DNA of 64,000 nt, taken from assembly GCA_039621445.1 (NCBI GenBank), contig CP154954.1, positions 3,663,715 to 3,727,714 of the forward strand, given 5' to 3'. Source of the stretch: Euglena gracilis (lineage: Eukaryota > Euglenida > Euglenophyceae > Euglenales). The notes under the pieces were generated by a model. It was given only the letters and a program-made list of their open reading frames with translations, did no database searches and was not told the origin of the DNA. The position numbers and the translations under genes were made by a program. Numbering within the stretch: the stretch's first letter is position 1; each line of letters starts with the position of its first letter. This document shows positions 32,300 to 41,990 of this stretch, piece by piece.

Positions 32300-33300
32300 T
32301 AAGCAAGGGAATTGGCCGGCCAAGCCCAGCCAACAAATCAGCCAACAAAAATGCACATTTTTGGTATCCGGGGGAGGGGAACTGGAGGACGGGGCTGGAT
32401 TATAAATGTAGCCCTCGGATAGGGCCATCCGGCCCGTGCGTCAGCACGGGCCATCGATCCACGGGCGAGGAAGAGACAGGGCCTTTTCCATCCGTTTGGC
32501 CCATCACGCGCCTACCAAAGCTTCTAGTACTTGGACTAATAAGTTGTACTTGAACATGAAACTTGACAACTTGTACTTGATAATCCCAGCTTGTAACGAA
32601 CCCCGCCAGGGGTCTCAGCCATGCGACATGTCGAAAAAAAAAAACAAGCAGAAAAGCCACAGTGATTAGGAACTAGAGTAGGAACGGAGGACTAGAGTAG
32701 GAACGGACTACAAGAGTATGAAAAGTTTAAAGACTCAAATTCATACTTGAATAATTGGATCTAACCTACCTTCTTAAACACGAATCATTCGGCGATATCA
32801 CTGATTTTGTTTTGAATGAGTGTAGTGTTGAATTTACAGAAAGCAAGCACCATCGCCGAAGCACCGCCAAAGCAGGTGTTGTGTGTTGCTAAAAAACAGA
32901 AAATTTTTGGAGCAAATTTACGTCAAAACAAACAAAAGCAAAAACTAAACAACCCGTTTACTAAAGTAGAAGCAAATGGGCAGGCAGGCGCCACGTTCCA
33001 CATGTGTAGGTGGAGGGGCAGGGACTATCGTGCCTCTCATCATACCTTCATTGTGCGGGGTATTCAGGTATCCGCAACACTTTTTGGGGGCCTCCCCAAC
33101 AATTGCTCTTTGACGTGCGGCTCATTCAAATGCCCACAACTTGTTTTTGCTCATCTTTCTTTGGTGTACCCGTTGCGGGGAGTACTTTCTGGGCGTGGGC
33201 TTCAGGATCTGCCATTTTCGCTAAATTCCACAACATAACTTCAGGATCCCAAGCCTCCAAGCCTCCTCATGGTGATCCGCAACTTCCAACAAACGATATC
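32300..33300. other. non-coding or unrecognised
   Basis: An open plus frame at 32816-33238 has no recognisable domain. I see no other feature apart from the hairpin at 32428-32450. Confidence 0.3.
32428..32450. repeat. small hairpin GGCCCGTGC / GCACGGGCC
   Basis: GGCCCGTGCGTCAGCACGGGCC. Variants occur at 31921, 32217 and 57458. A recurring 22-bp palindrome of unknown role. Confidence 0.7.
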
Positions 33301-33323
33301 AACACAAGCTTGAGGCACACAAG

Positions 33324-33939
33324 ATGTGCATGCAGGATTTAGACGTTGGATGTGGACACTTGCAGTTGTGGTCAGGAGTTGTCAAAGAATTACTTATGGT
33401 CTGCCCAATTTGCCAGCAGGATTTCGAACCTTTAACCTCCAGCCCCGAGATACCTCCTTTTGAAAGTTTAGACCATTTAGGAAATTCCACGCGTGTGGGG
33501 GACAATTTTTCGCAGTGCGATGACAGACCATTAAGGAGTTGAGTGTTTCTCCCCAAGCGTGCAACCGAACCATACCTTACCCTTTTTGGGCCAATTTTTT
33601 ACCATTCTGTCCAAAAAAAAAGAGGAGAACTAAATGGTTCCCTTTTGGTGGGAGAAAACAAAAGAACACAAATGTTTTCTCAACATTATTTTTGTGAAAA
33701 GAACGAAGAGCAAGATTATGTAACATTTAATGTTTGGATAAACAAACCAAACAAAAGAGCAAGTGTGTGTAACCTGCAACTCGTGTTAAAATCAATTTTG
33801 CAGCAATTTTCCAAAAAAACGACGTAAATCAGGTTCACAATGAATTTCATTTGTTTATCACAGCCCAAACTGGTGAAGTGCAAGCAAGGCAATTGACACA
33901 AATCGGGGCTATGTTACAAAATATACAAACTTTCAAATG
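33324..33939 (+). pseudogene. hypothetical ORF chain with a TGA and an A7 frameshift
   Basis: A plus frame reads LLMVCPICQQDFEPL, meets TGA at 33540-33542, and continues through FSQHYFCEKNEEQDYVTFNV and NLQLVLKSILQQFSK. At a run of seven A (33811-33817) the frame breaks. One frame over, it resumes NDVNQVHNEFHLFITAQTGE and ends IGAMLQNIQTFK with a stop at 33937-33939. Continuity of plausible protein across the A-run suggests a one-base indel. The family is unknown. It might be a decayed gene, a basecalling error or the 3' part of a split gene. Confidence 0.35.
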
Positions 33940-33944
33940 ACGTA

Positions 33945-34910
33945 ATGTGAAACTTTTCAGGTACATTTTTGGAATGGGAAATGTCTCCTTCGGAGAGGCT
34001 CATACCAGTTCCGCACGGAAGGTCGGCCCATCAGATATTGTAAATTTTTTCCCGGCTTGTTTGTTTGTCCTTCTATTGTTTGGGCTGACATTCGGTACAC
34101 GGGCGGCCGCGAACGACAGCGTGGCCATGGTCCATTAGTTTGAGAATTTTTTTCCTTTGCCAAACCTTTTCTTCAATTAAAATAAAGGCACAATTGAATG
34201 GACAGTTTGTTGTGCTGGTTGAAACAGAGGAATGAAGAACTAATGGGTTTGCACTTTGACCTCTTTCTACGTTGACATTCGAAGGTATGATCCCTGATAT
34301 TGGTCTTGTTTTGCTCTTTTGCGGTGTTTGTAAACTCCCGAGAAACTTTTGTTGTCATGTGCTTTTGAATGCAGCTTTTGCAGCTTTTTGTTTTTGTTAT
34401 GCGGGTACGTAATCATACCAGATCACCTCCTTATAATTGCATTTATTGCATTCTTCTGTGTTTTTCACCTTCTCTGTCAAATCCCCAGCGAGAAATCAAG
34501 CAACAACGCCATCACAATATATGCACTATTCACTACAACTTTCAATGAAAAGACTTTGGAGGAACATGAATATGGTGGAGAGGAAGGAGGAGCAACGATG
34601 CACACCCAACTTTTCCCTCAAAGTTCACTGATTTGACGCCGAGATGTAACTTATGCCTATAGTAAGAAAGAACGACAAGAGCCCGAAGGTTGAAGTTCAA
34701 AATTTTGTCAATGTATTTCAGTTTTATCGATGAAAACAGTCTTTTTGCTTCTTTTACTTGAATGCATGAATGTAAAGGTTGACCTGCTGTTTAGAGCCCC
34801 CTCAAATTAGCAAACCCAAGTGATCCTTCACCCAGATTATCACTTGGACTTGCAGTTTTTCTTTCCATCAACCTTTATGAACTATTTCTGAAGATTGGTA
34901 CCAGTGGTAT
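33945..34910. other. no gene recognised
   Basis: A/T-rich sequence flanking the retrotransposon. Short ORFs only; no repeats of note. Confidence 0.35.
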
Positions 34911-34915
34911 TGGTA

Positions 34916-34927
34916 CCTCTGCTACCA
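34916..34927 (-). other. extra copy of the PBS beyond the 3' LTR
   Basis: The direct repeat extends exactly 12 bp past the LTR at this end, and those 12 bp equal the PBS. The next base differs. Normal elements do not keep a PBS outside the 3' LTR. It may derive from tRNA primer sequence copied during reverse transcription, or from a truncated tandem element. Confidence 0.6.
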
Positions 34928-35568
34928 GTTTCCCAGGGGGGGTCCCGGTCTCGCTGGGGTTCCGGCAGGGTGGGTCCCGGGTCACGGATCCGGCGAGGGG
35001 GGGTGCGCGGGTGGGCTCAGCCCCCACGGAGGCCCTGGGAAGCTCCGTGGGTGCTTGGAATGGGTTGGGATCCATTTTTTAATATTCCCGGCGGCGGAGT
35101 GGAGGGGGGTGCCTCCTGCGATGCCTCTGGGGGTCTGCGGAGCCGCTTAGGTGGGCCCTCGCAGGGGGGGAAATTGAGGGGGGACAGAGGGGGGGCGGAA
35201 AAGCCCGGGTGCTAGGGGTTTTCAGGGGGTGTTTCCCACCCTTATAGCCACTTAGCCCAGCCAAATCCAGCAAGTACCTTTGAAATTGCCTTGGGGCGCT
35301 CCTGGTAGGCCAATTCCTTGAGGTTTTCTTTGATCTCCTTGAAGGTAATTTCTCCTTTGGCAGTTTCCTTTGGTTTCTTTGAAATCTTTGTATTTGATTG
35401 AATTGAACAATTGAACTTGAAAACTTGAATTCCAATGCACAAATCAGATTGAATCCATGGAAACAAGGGAGCCTGCGGAAGGCAAATGCAGAAAGGGGGT
35501 GGTCAGGTAGTAGCGGAGGGTTCCGCTACTTTGTGTGCGCATGCGCTCAGGCCGCCGCCGCCCACACT
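34928..35568 (-). repeat. 3' LTR
   Basis: Partner of the 5' LTR. It carries the same truncated gag start (MDPNPFQAPTELPRASVG), which here runs out into flanking DNA. One difference from the 5' LTR is CG to TG near 35206, compatible with deamination of methylated CpG. Confidence 0.88.
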
Positions 35569-35577
35569 CCCCTTCCT
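35569..35577 (-). promoter_or_regulatory. polypurine tract
   Basis: AGGAAGGGG on the minus strand lies immediately upstream of the 3' LTR, in the expected place for plus-strand priming. Confidence 0.75.
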
Positions 35578-35684
35578 ACCGAGGCGCCGGCCTCGCCTGC
35601 CTTTGGCTTACCCCGGCGGCGGGGGGCGGGAGCGGTGCGCACCAGGCATCGAGTGCACTATGTACAAAAAAAAGGAAAGGAACG

Positions 35685-38600
35685 TTATAACTGAGGGAAG
35701 CAATGATGGGGCCGTTTTGAGGGAACTTCGGCCTGGGGGTCGGCTTTGGCTCCGCCGTCCCTCCACAGAGCCCCGGGCGCGGAGCGCTGTGTGGCTTCCC
35801 GCCGCAGCGGTGGAACCGGCTGCGGGCGGGGCTCTGTGGGCTCGGGTTGGGTGTGCGACCGACCGCCCACTCCCTGTTCGGAGGCGCTGGCAGCCTGGTG
35901 GGTGAGGATGTCGTCTGGGTTGACTTGCAGGCTGCGGCCAGGGAGTGGGTAAGGCATGTGCGCTCCCCGGCGGGCCTGGGGGGCGTGCTTGGGCTCGCCC
36001 TTGGCCGGGGGGGGGCGTGCCTCGCTCGGCCTGGGCCGCGCCGCTTGCCTCCACGGAAGCCTGGTTGGAGCTCTCAGCCCTTCGATCGTCTGCCCGCGGC
36101 GGACAATCCGGCTGGGGGCAGGCCTCCGTGTGGCAGAGGCGGGCTGCCTCCTGGGTTTGGCTGGTCGGTTTGGCTGGTGTGCGTGCTCCTGGCCTGGCGC
36201 CCTTGGGGGGGGGGCGTTTTTTTTTTTGGGCCGCCCCCTGTTTTCCTTTGGCATGCTGCTGGCTTCTCTGGTGGGTCTGGTGGGTCTTGCTGTGTCTTGC
36301 TGTGCTGGGCTTGGCGTCTCCATGTCGGTGGACCCCTTGGCTGTTGGTGCTGGCTGGTTCTTTTTCATCTGTGCTCGGGTGGTCACTGCCACTTCGGTGT
36401 TCTCGGTGGTTTTGTGCTTGAGTCGTATGATGCATACTTGCTTTTCTTCGGTGGCTGTGTCGATTGGGTGAGTGGCCTTTGGACACGATCTCTCCTCTTC
36501 CTTCTCTTTCTGGATTTGCTTTTGCATTTCTTTCGTGTCTTGATCGGTGCCATGCCAGGTGATGTCCTTGAAGCCTTGGCTGGCGGGATATGCCCATCTT
36601 GAGAGCGCATCTCCGATGGTGTTTGCTTGGCCTGGCACATGGATGACTTCCAGCCGGAAGTTGTTGAGCTTTGCATGCCACCTTGCTCGGCGGCCTTGTG
36701 GGCCGACTCCTGCGACATGCTCTTTGTACCACCCTTGTAGGCTCTTGTGGTCTGTTAGCACCAGCACCTCGTTGTCCAGAATGTACGGCGCCCACTTGTC
36801 CAGGGCGGAGACGATTGCATACGTCTCCTTGTCCCTGGTGTCCCACTTCTGCCGTTGGCCATCGGTGAGCTTGCGGCTCATGAAGGCCACGGGGATGGAG
36901 GCACCTGGCTTGATGTCCGCGAGGGACGGGAGACCTTCCACCAGTGGGAACTGCTCCAGCGCCGCACCCACTGCATAGTCCGATGCATCTGTCCGAAGGA
37001 CAAACGGCTTGGTGGGGTCCATGTGGTACAGCTCGAGGTCCGCCACGAGTGCCTGCTTCAGGCGCTCGAATGCCTTCTCTTCCTCCTTGGTCCATGTCAC
37101 CGGGTGTTTGCTGCCTGCTTTGGCGAGCTCCCGGGGCAGCTTCAGCTTTTCCTGCAGCGGTGCCGCATATTCGGCGAACATTCGCACGTATCCGCTGTAA
37201 TAATTGCCCAGCCCCAAAAATGCCCGGAGGCTGGAGACGTTCTTGGGCAGCTCCCACTTCTGGACAGCTGCCAGCTTCCCTGGGGCTGGCGACCTTCTTC
37301 CTCCTCCCAGCACATGGCCGACAAACTCCACTCGGCGCATGAACAGCTTCACCTTCTTGGGGTCCGAGACCCACTTGTCGCGCTCGAGCGCTGCCAGCGT
37401 CTCCCGGACATCTGCGGCATGGGCCTTCAGGAAGTCTTCTTCCGATTGGCCGACTTTTCTTTTGGTGCAGATGATGATGTCATCAAAGTACGGCCCTGAG
37501 TGCCTTTGCAGTCCGGCACACGTCGCATCGATGTCCCGTTGCAGCAGTGCCGGGCCCACATTGATCCCTTGTGGGACCACAGTCCACTGCCACAGGCCGC
37601 CCGGCATTTGGATGTTGGTGATTGGCCGGGACTCGGCGTCAAGGGCGACTTGATGGAAGGCATCCCGGAGGTCCACTGTGCTGAACAGCTCACATCTTGC
37701 TTGCTCGGCCACGATCTCCTCGGTGAGGGGCAGCGGGTAGCTGTCCGGCTGCAGCTGCTTGTTGGTGAGCGCGTAATCGCACACCAGTCTCCACTTCCCG
37801 CTTTTCTTTTTTATTGGGAAGGCGGCTGCTCTCCACGGTCCCCTCCCGGGTTCCAGCTTGCCGTCCTTCCGGCACTCTACCTCCATTTCCCTCAGGGCAT
37901 CATGCCTTTCTCCTCTCAGGTGGATCACTCTGCCCACCACTGGCACTGCACCTGGCTTCAGCCTGAGCACGGCCTTGCCGTGCGTCCCTCTTGCTGGGGG
38001 ATTTGGCCACACTCTTTCCCGGAAGAGGCGTCCTGCGTATTCATCCAGGATTTCTTGCCGGAGCTTGGACGCCAGTGGATCTGGATGCTCGTCGTCTGAC
38101 TGCACCACGCCTCTGATTTCCACCTGCTCGCCCTGCACTTGGAGGATGTGTCTTGCTGCTTCCTGGAGTGCCTCGTTGTCGGAGATCTCCTCATCCGACG
38201 CACCTTCATCCTCCTCGGCTTCATGGATCTCTCCGGGAATGCACATCCGCATCTTCTGCACCAATGCCAGCATTTGCTCCTCCACATCTTCTTCTTCTTC
38301 CCACGGACACTCTTCTTCCTCTTGATGTTGTGTTGCCGTTGATGACAGGGGTTGTTGGAGGGGATGTTGGGTTGAGGATGCTAGGTGTGGTTGCGGCTCT
38401 TGCTGGGTGACCACTGCTGCTGTCGATCTTCCTTGTCCTTGGGCGGTGCTGTTCTTTTGCGCCCACAACACCCACCGTGGCGGATCATGCAGCTGGAGTG
38501 CATCCCTCCACGGCTGCACGTCGAGGCGATTGACCTTCAACCACGGATATCCGAGGATGAGGTCGCAGCCGATGTCCCCGTCGTGTGGTGACGGTGCTGC
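35685..38600 (-). CDS. pol: Pol part 2: reverse transcriptase and RNase H, no integrase
   Basis: The frame is open from 38696 to TAA at 35685, with real coding from about 38600. An acidic spacer (EEEECPWEEEEDVEEQML) precedes RT. RT landmarks are FPIKKKSGKWRLVCDY, FSTVDLRDAFHQVAL with the first catalytic Asp, QGINVGPALLQ, and YFDDIIICT at 37479-37490. The thumb region FVGHVLGG, LRAFLGLGNYYSGYVRMF follows. RNase H shows LRTDASDYAVGAAL, ETYAIVSAL, VLTDHKSLQGWY and ANTIGDALSRW, so its acidic residues are present. After RNase H (below about 36590) come some 300 Lys/Pro/Ala/Arg-rich residues with no HHCC or DDE integrase motif. Confidence 0.92.
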   Translation of the reverse strand, partial: AAPSPHDGDIGCDLILGYPWLKVNRLDVQPWRDALQLHDPPRWVLWAQKNSTAQGQGRSTAAVVTQQEPQPHLASSTQHPLQQPLSSTATQHQEEEECPWEEEEDVEEQMLALVQKMRMCIPGEIHEAEEDEGASDEEISDNEALQEAARHILQVQGEQVEIRGVVQSDDEHPDPLASKLRQEILDEYAGRLFRERVWPNPPARGTHGKAVLRLKPGAVPVVGRVIHLRGERHDALREMEVECRKDGKLEPGRGPWRAAAFPIKKKSGKWRLVCDYALTNKQLQPDSYPLPLTEEIVAEQARCELFSTVDLRDAFHQVALDAESRPITNIQMPGGLWQWTVVPQGINVGPALLQRDIDATCAGLQRHSGPYFDDIIICTKRKVGQSEEDFLKAHAADVRETLAALERDKWVSDPKKVKLFMRRVEFVGHVLGGGRRSPAPGKLAAVQKWELPKNVSSLRAFLGLGNYYSGYVRMFAEYAAPLQEKLKLPRELAKAGSKHPVTWTKEEEKAFERLKQALVADLELYHMDPTKPFVLRTDASDYAVGAALEQFPLVEGLPSLADIKPGASIPVAFMSRKLTDGQRQKWDTRDKETYAIVSALDKWAPYILDNEVLVLTDHKSLQGWYKEHVAGVGPQGRRARWHAKLNNFRLEVIHVPGQANTIGDALSRWAYPASQGFKDITWHGTDQDTKEMQKQIQKEKEEERSCPKATHPIDTATEEKQVCIIRLKHKTTENTEVAVTTRAQMKKNQPAPTAKGSTDMETPSPAQQDTARPTRPTREASSMPKENRGRPKKKNAPPPRAPGQEHAHQPNRPAKPRRQPASATRRPAPSRIVRRGQTIEGLRAPTRLPWRQAARPRPSEARPPPAKGEPKHAPQARRGAHMPYPLPGRSLQVNPDDILTHQAASASEQGVGGRSHTQPEPTEPRPQPVPPLRREATQRSAPGALWRDGGAKADPQAEVPSKRPHHCFPQL

Positions 38601-40350
38601 TCCACTGGCTGCCCACTGGCACGCCTTCTTCACTCCTTGCCTCGAAGGAGAGTGTGAGGGTGGCCTCGTTCTTCCCTCCGTTGAGCTCTTCGCCACTCAC
38701 TGTCTTGAGCAGCAGCGGCTTGCTGGACTGCGTGAAGCAGGCTTCTGGCAGCAGGTCCCTCCGGCAGAGAGACGTCTGGGCTCCGGTGTCGATGAGCGCT
38801 TTTGCTTGGTAGCACTCGCCATTGGCTTCCACGGTCACTTCCAGCAGCAGCTGGCATCCGCCTCCTCTCCTTTGCATCCTGCCCACTCGAAAGCGGGCCG
38901 GCTTTACGTGCCACGGCTTGATGGTCACCTCTTGCACTTTGCTGTTGGACACTGCTCCTTCTGCTTCGGTTGCTGCTTGTGGTCCTGTGCCTTGGCACAG
39001 GTACTCCACCACGCCGCTTGGGATTCTGTACGCCTCCTCTCGTGACACTCTGTGGGGGCACCTGCCTCCCAGCTGGAACCGGTGGCGCCGTCTTCCTTTG
39101 TCCCCTTGCACCGAGCTTTTGCATCGGCCATCGCACAACACGTTGGTGAGATCCCTGGCCATCTCCTTCGGTAACCAGAACCGGGTGGGCTTCCGGTAGC
39201 CGAAGTCTTCGAACATGCAGTAGTCGAGGTCCACGAAGGCCAGGTCTCGGACTACTCGCCTCCTGCGGAGCAGCCCGTGCCGGGGATTCTCGATCCACCA
39301 CTTCGCCGGAGCGAGGTACTGGATGATCTCCCTTGTCTTCCTCACCACCGCATCTGCTTCCCTCAACCGCCTCGGCCTTGTCGTCATTGCCGATGAGTAC
39401 TCGGTGCATGGCTGGGATGCTGCCACCAGATCGAAGTCACCAGGGGAATACTGCTGCCAGTACTCCCATCGCCGGATGTCCGCCACCACATCGGGGTGCC
39501 ACCGGGAGTCCCAGTCGACACTCACGACATGGTAACCCAGTGCCTCCAGGGCCCGGCGGACACTGCCTGTCCCGGAGAACAGGTCCAGTGCCCAGAGCTC
39601 GCGTCCGCAGCTCTGCTGGTGCTTCTCTTCTTTTGCTTCTGGCGTCACTGAGTCTGGAGGCACGGATGTGGATGTGGCTTGGGCGATGCTGCTGGATGTT
39701 GGATGCGGATGCGGTGTTTCTTGTTGTAGATGTTGTCTTGATCCTTCTTGAGGCGGTTGTGGTTGATGCTGGGAATCGCTTGGTGGTTGGTGTTGTTGGT
39801 GGGGATGCGGCGATATAGAAGTCGGTTCCAGTGGAGGTTGTTGTTGAGGTGGATGCTGAGACGAAGATGAAGGTTCTTGTGGGAGTGGTAGCGGGGTGTT
39901 TCCTTGTGATGATGATGGCGGTTCGAGTGGCGGCTGTAGTGGCAGTGGATGTCGCGAAGTAGATGACGGTTCCCGTGGGTGATATCGTTGATGAGGATGT
40001 CGCTTTGATGACGATTCCAGAGGTAGCTGTTGTGGTGATGCAGATGACGGTCCTGGTGGGAGTTGTGGTTGATGTGGATGCTGTTGAGATGACGAATTCG
40101 GTTCTCGTGGCGGTTGTAGCGATTGTGGATGTTGCGGAGGAGATAACGGTTCCTGTGGGCGATGAAGTTGGTGTGGGTGTCGCTGTGATGACGGAGACGG
40201 TTCTCGTGGTGGCAGCCGCGAAGGTGGGTGTCGCGAAGAAGATGAAGGTTCTGGTGGACGATAATGTTGGGGTGGATGTCGCTGCAAAGATGAAGACAGT
40301 TCTCGTGGCAGCGGCTGCGATGGCGGATGTCGTGATGTGGATGAAGGTTC
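38600..40350 (-). CDS. pol: Pol part 1: C5-type DNA methyltransferase and aspartic protease
   Basis: The frame is open after TGA 40353-40351, with a Met at 40287. After about 225 residues of Pro/Gln/Ser repeats it encodes a Rossmann methyltransferase (about 225-434, see separate entry) and then a retropepsin. The protease reads LLLEVTVEANGECYQAKALI then DTGAQTSLCRRDLLPEACF, with the catalytic DTG at about residue 498. The usual C-terminal ILG of the protease appears as CDLILGYPWLK, but in the next frame, so a one-base shift falls at about 38600-38625. Gene order methyltransferase-protease-RT puts the foreign domain between Gag and protease. Confidence 0.85.
38985..39615 (-). CDS. DNA (cytosine-5)-type methyltransferase domain
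   Basis: In order: LWALDLFSGTGSVRRAL (motif I, SAM-binding FSGTGS); YHVVSVDWD (motif II-like acidic residue); DVVADIRRWEY; FDLVAASQPCTEYSSA (motif IV with the PC dipeptide whose Cys is the C5 nucleophile); REIIQYLAPAKWWIENPRHG (motif VI-like EN, here ENP rather than ENV); then LDYCMFEDFGYRKPTRFWLP. It is about 210 residues, shorter than host DNMTs and without accessory chromatin domains. The PCTEYS and ENPRHGLL variants match a compact DNA-methylase family known from viruses and protist elements. It presumably methylates DNA, perhaps the element's own cDNA. Sequence specificity and activity are unknown. All key residues I can check are present. Confidence 0.82.
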
Positions 40351-41364
40351 TCATGGGAGTTGTGGTTGGTGTGGATGTGGCTTAGATGATGGAGTCGGTT
40401 CTCGTGGCGGCAGCGGCGATGGTGGATGCTGTGGAGAAGATGAAGGTTCTGGTGGATGTTGACGTTGGAGTAGATGTCGCTCTGATGATGATGCGGGTTT
40501 GTGGGGTAGCTGCTGTCGAGGTAGTTGTTGCGGTGAAGATGAAGGTTCTGGTGGGAGTGGTCGTTGGGGAGGATGCAGCTTGGATGATGGTGTCGGTTCT
40601 AGTGGCGGCGGCTGCAGTCGGGGTCGGGGTTCGGATGTCCGTTCTGGTGGGAGATGTCGTTGGTGGAGATGCTGGGGTGGAGATGGCGGTTCTTGTGGCG
40701 GATGATGCTCGTGGGGTGGCTGCAGCGGGTTAGAGGAGCGTTCTGGTGGGAGCTGTTGATGATGGGGAAGTTGGGGTGGAGATGGCGGTTCTTGTGGCGG
40801 ATGATGCTTGTGGGGTGGCTGCCGGGTTTTGTGTCGCTTGTTGTCGGGCTGTTGCATGGCTGTTAGGCTTCTTGGGTGCTCTTCTTGTGGTGGATGCCGG
40901 TCGGTGTCGCGCAGTGGATGTTGCTTTCTTTGGGGTAGGTGTTGCTTTTCTTGTTGTGGATGCCGGTTGGTGTCGCGGGGAGGGTGTTGTGTGGTAGATG
41001 TTGACCCTTGAGGTGGTTGTCGCGATGAGGTTGTCGTTTCCTTCTTACTTCCTTTTCCCTTGGAGTGGTTGTTGTTCTTCGTTGTTGATCTTTGCCATTT
41101 CCTTGGCATAGATCTCTCCCCTTCTTCCTTCCTTCCCTTTGCGCCTTGATCCTTGTCGGGTTGTGTCATCGGAGGTGATTGTCTTGGCTTGCGGTTTCTT
41201 TTCTTTTTCTCCACCACCTGCCATCCTTCCTCCTCTCGATGCCTGGACAGGGTGGTGGAGCACACCTGCACGGTTCTCACCTCGTGCACTTCCTCTTGCC
41301 GGTCTCCGGCTCGGGGTTTTGACTGCCTGCCCAGGCCTCCTCCCCTGGGGCCTGGGCGGCCCCT
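40351..41364 (-). CDS. Gag-Pol linker, basic then Pro/Gln/His-rich
   Basis: This is the same frame as gag and the methyltransferase, open between TGA 41367-41365 and TGA 40353-40351. It reads VQVCSTTLSRHREEEGWQVV then EKKKRNRKPRQ, followed by over 200 residues of degenerate PPREPSSSSQRHPPQ-type repeats. It ends QPQLP before TGA. In the repeat consensus that position is a CGA arginine codon, so the stop looks like a CpG to TpG change. No catalytic domain; probably a disordered spacer. Confidence 0.6.
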   Translation of the reverse strand, partial: RGRPGPRGGGLGRQSKPRAGDRQEEVHEVRTVQVCSTTLSRHREEEGWQVVEKKKRNRKPRQSPPMTQPDKDQGAKGRKEEGERSMPRKWQRSTTKNNNHSKGKGSKKETTTSSRQPPQGSTSTTQHPPRDTNRHPQQEKQHLPQRKQHPLRDTDRHPPQEEHPRSLTAMQQPDNKRHKTRQPPHKHHPPQEPPSPPQLPHHQQLPPERSSNPLQPPHEHHPPQEPPSPPQHLHQRHLPPERTSEPRPRLQPPPLEPTPSSKLHPPQRPLPPEPSSSPQQLPRQQLPHKPASSSERHLLQRQHPPEPSSSPQHPPSPLPPREPTPSSKPHPHQPQLP

Positions 41365-41990
41365 TCACTCCTCCCACTCCTCCACTGCGGCGACACTCCT
41401 CCCCCGGCCGCCGTCTTTTCCTCCTTTGCCTTTTCCATCTCCCTTTCCTTTGCTCTTGCCTTTCTCATCGCCTTTGCCTTTGCCACCCTTGTCTTGTCCA
41501 CCACCTTTGCCATCTCCTCCCTTTGACCATTGTGGGTTGCCTTTTCCCTTGCCTTTGGCATCCCATGAGTTGTTCCACGACGCTCCGCCTTGGTACGGGG
41601 CATTCTGCCACTGTCCCGATGATGACCACTCTGGTTGTCGATCTCCTCTCCTCCCTTCACCGCCGGTGGCGGTGACGGTGCACTTTGGGTGGGCTGTGGT
41701 CCGGGTTGCACCGTGCTTGTCGGTTGCTCCTCCTTCTTCTCAGACACCTTTGGAGGTGTCGGGGGCCTCTTATCTTGCCGTTTGTTTCCCTTGCCCACTT
41801 GCCGGACAGCTTCTTCTTCCTCTTCTTCTTCCGCACCATCCCACTCTGCATCCACTTCCCGGTGCCACCGCGGCTGTGGCCGATGGTCTTGCCTTTGGGG
41901 GCCGGAGCTTTGCTGCGGCTCGGGCGCGTTGGCGATCCGCTGCTCCGTTCGGAGCCAACGAGTCATCAGCTCGTTGATTTCTTTTCGGCT
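41365..41990 (-). CDS. gag: Gag C-terminal tail, acidic then Gly/Lys-rich (frameshifted)
   Basis: From about 41990 to 41635 the plausible protein is in the neighbouring frame: EINELMTRWLRTEQRIAN, AEWDGAEEEEEEEAVRQ, then a Pro/Lys-rich part. It then returns to the gag frame as SSSGQWQNAPYQGGASWNN followed by a tail of GKGKGN and GGDGKGGGQDKGGKGKG repeats. The frame stops at TGA (41367-41365). The tail is probably the nucleic-acid-binding part replacing zinc knuckles. Gly/Lys-rich repeats of this kind are common in dinoflagellate and some other algal retroelement proteins, as I recall. Two compensating one-base shifts could be indels, sequencing errors or recoding. Confidence 0.65.

Noticed and set aside
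34928-35075. Separate short gene in the left LTR (MDPNPFQAPTEL...)
   Set aside because: It is the gag start duplicated by the 3' LTR, and it runs into flank after about 50 codons.
35847-36602. 251-codon plus-strand ORF rich in Gly, Trp and Cys
   Set aside because: It lies antisense to the Lys/Pro-rich end of pol. Its composition is the mirror of the G/C-rich codons there.
30214-40353. Reassigned TGA codon in the host nuclear code
   Set aside because: TGG is used freely for Trp, and the receptor exons contain no TGA. At least one TGA replaces a CGA, and breaks by indel are equally common. Mutation is simpler.
39963-40385. Plus-strand Val/Asp-rich 140-codon ORF
   Set aside because: Antisense shadow of the repeated Pro/Gln/Ser linker of the polyprotein.
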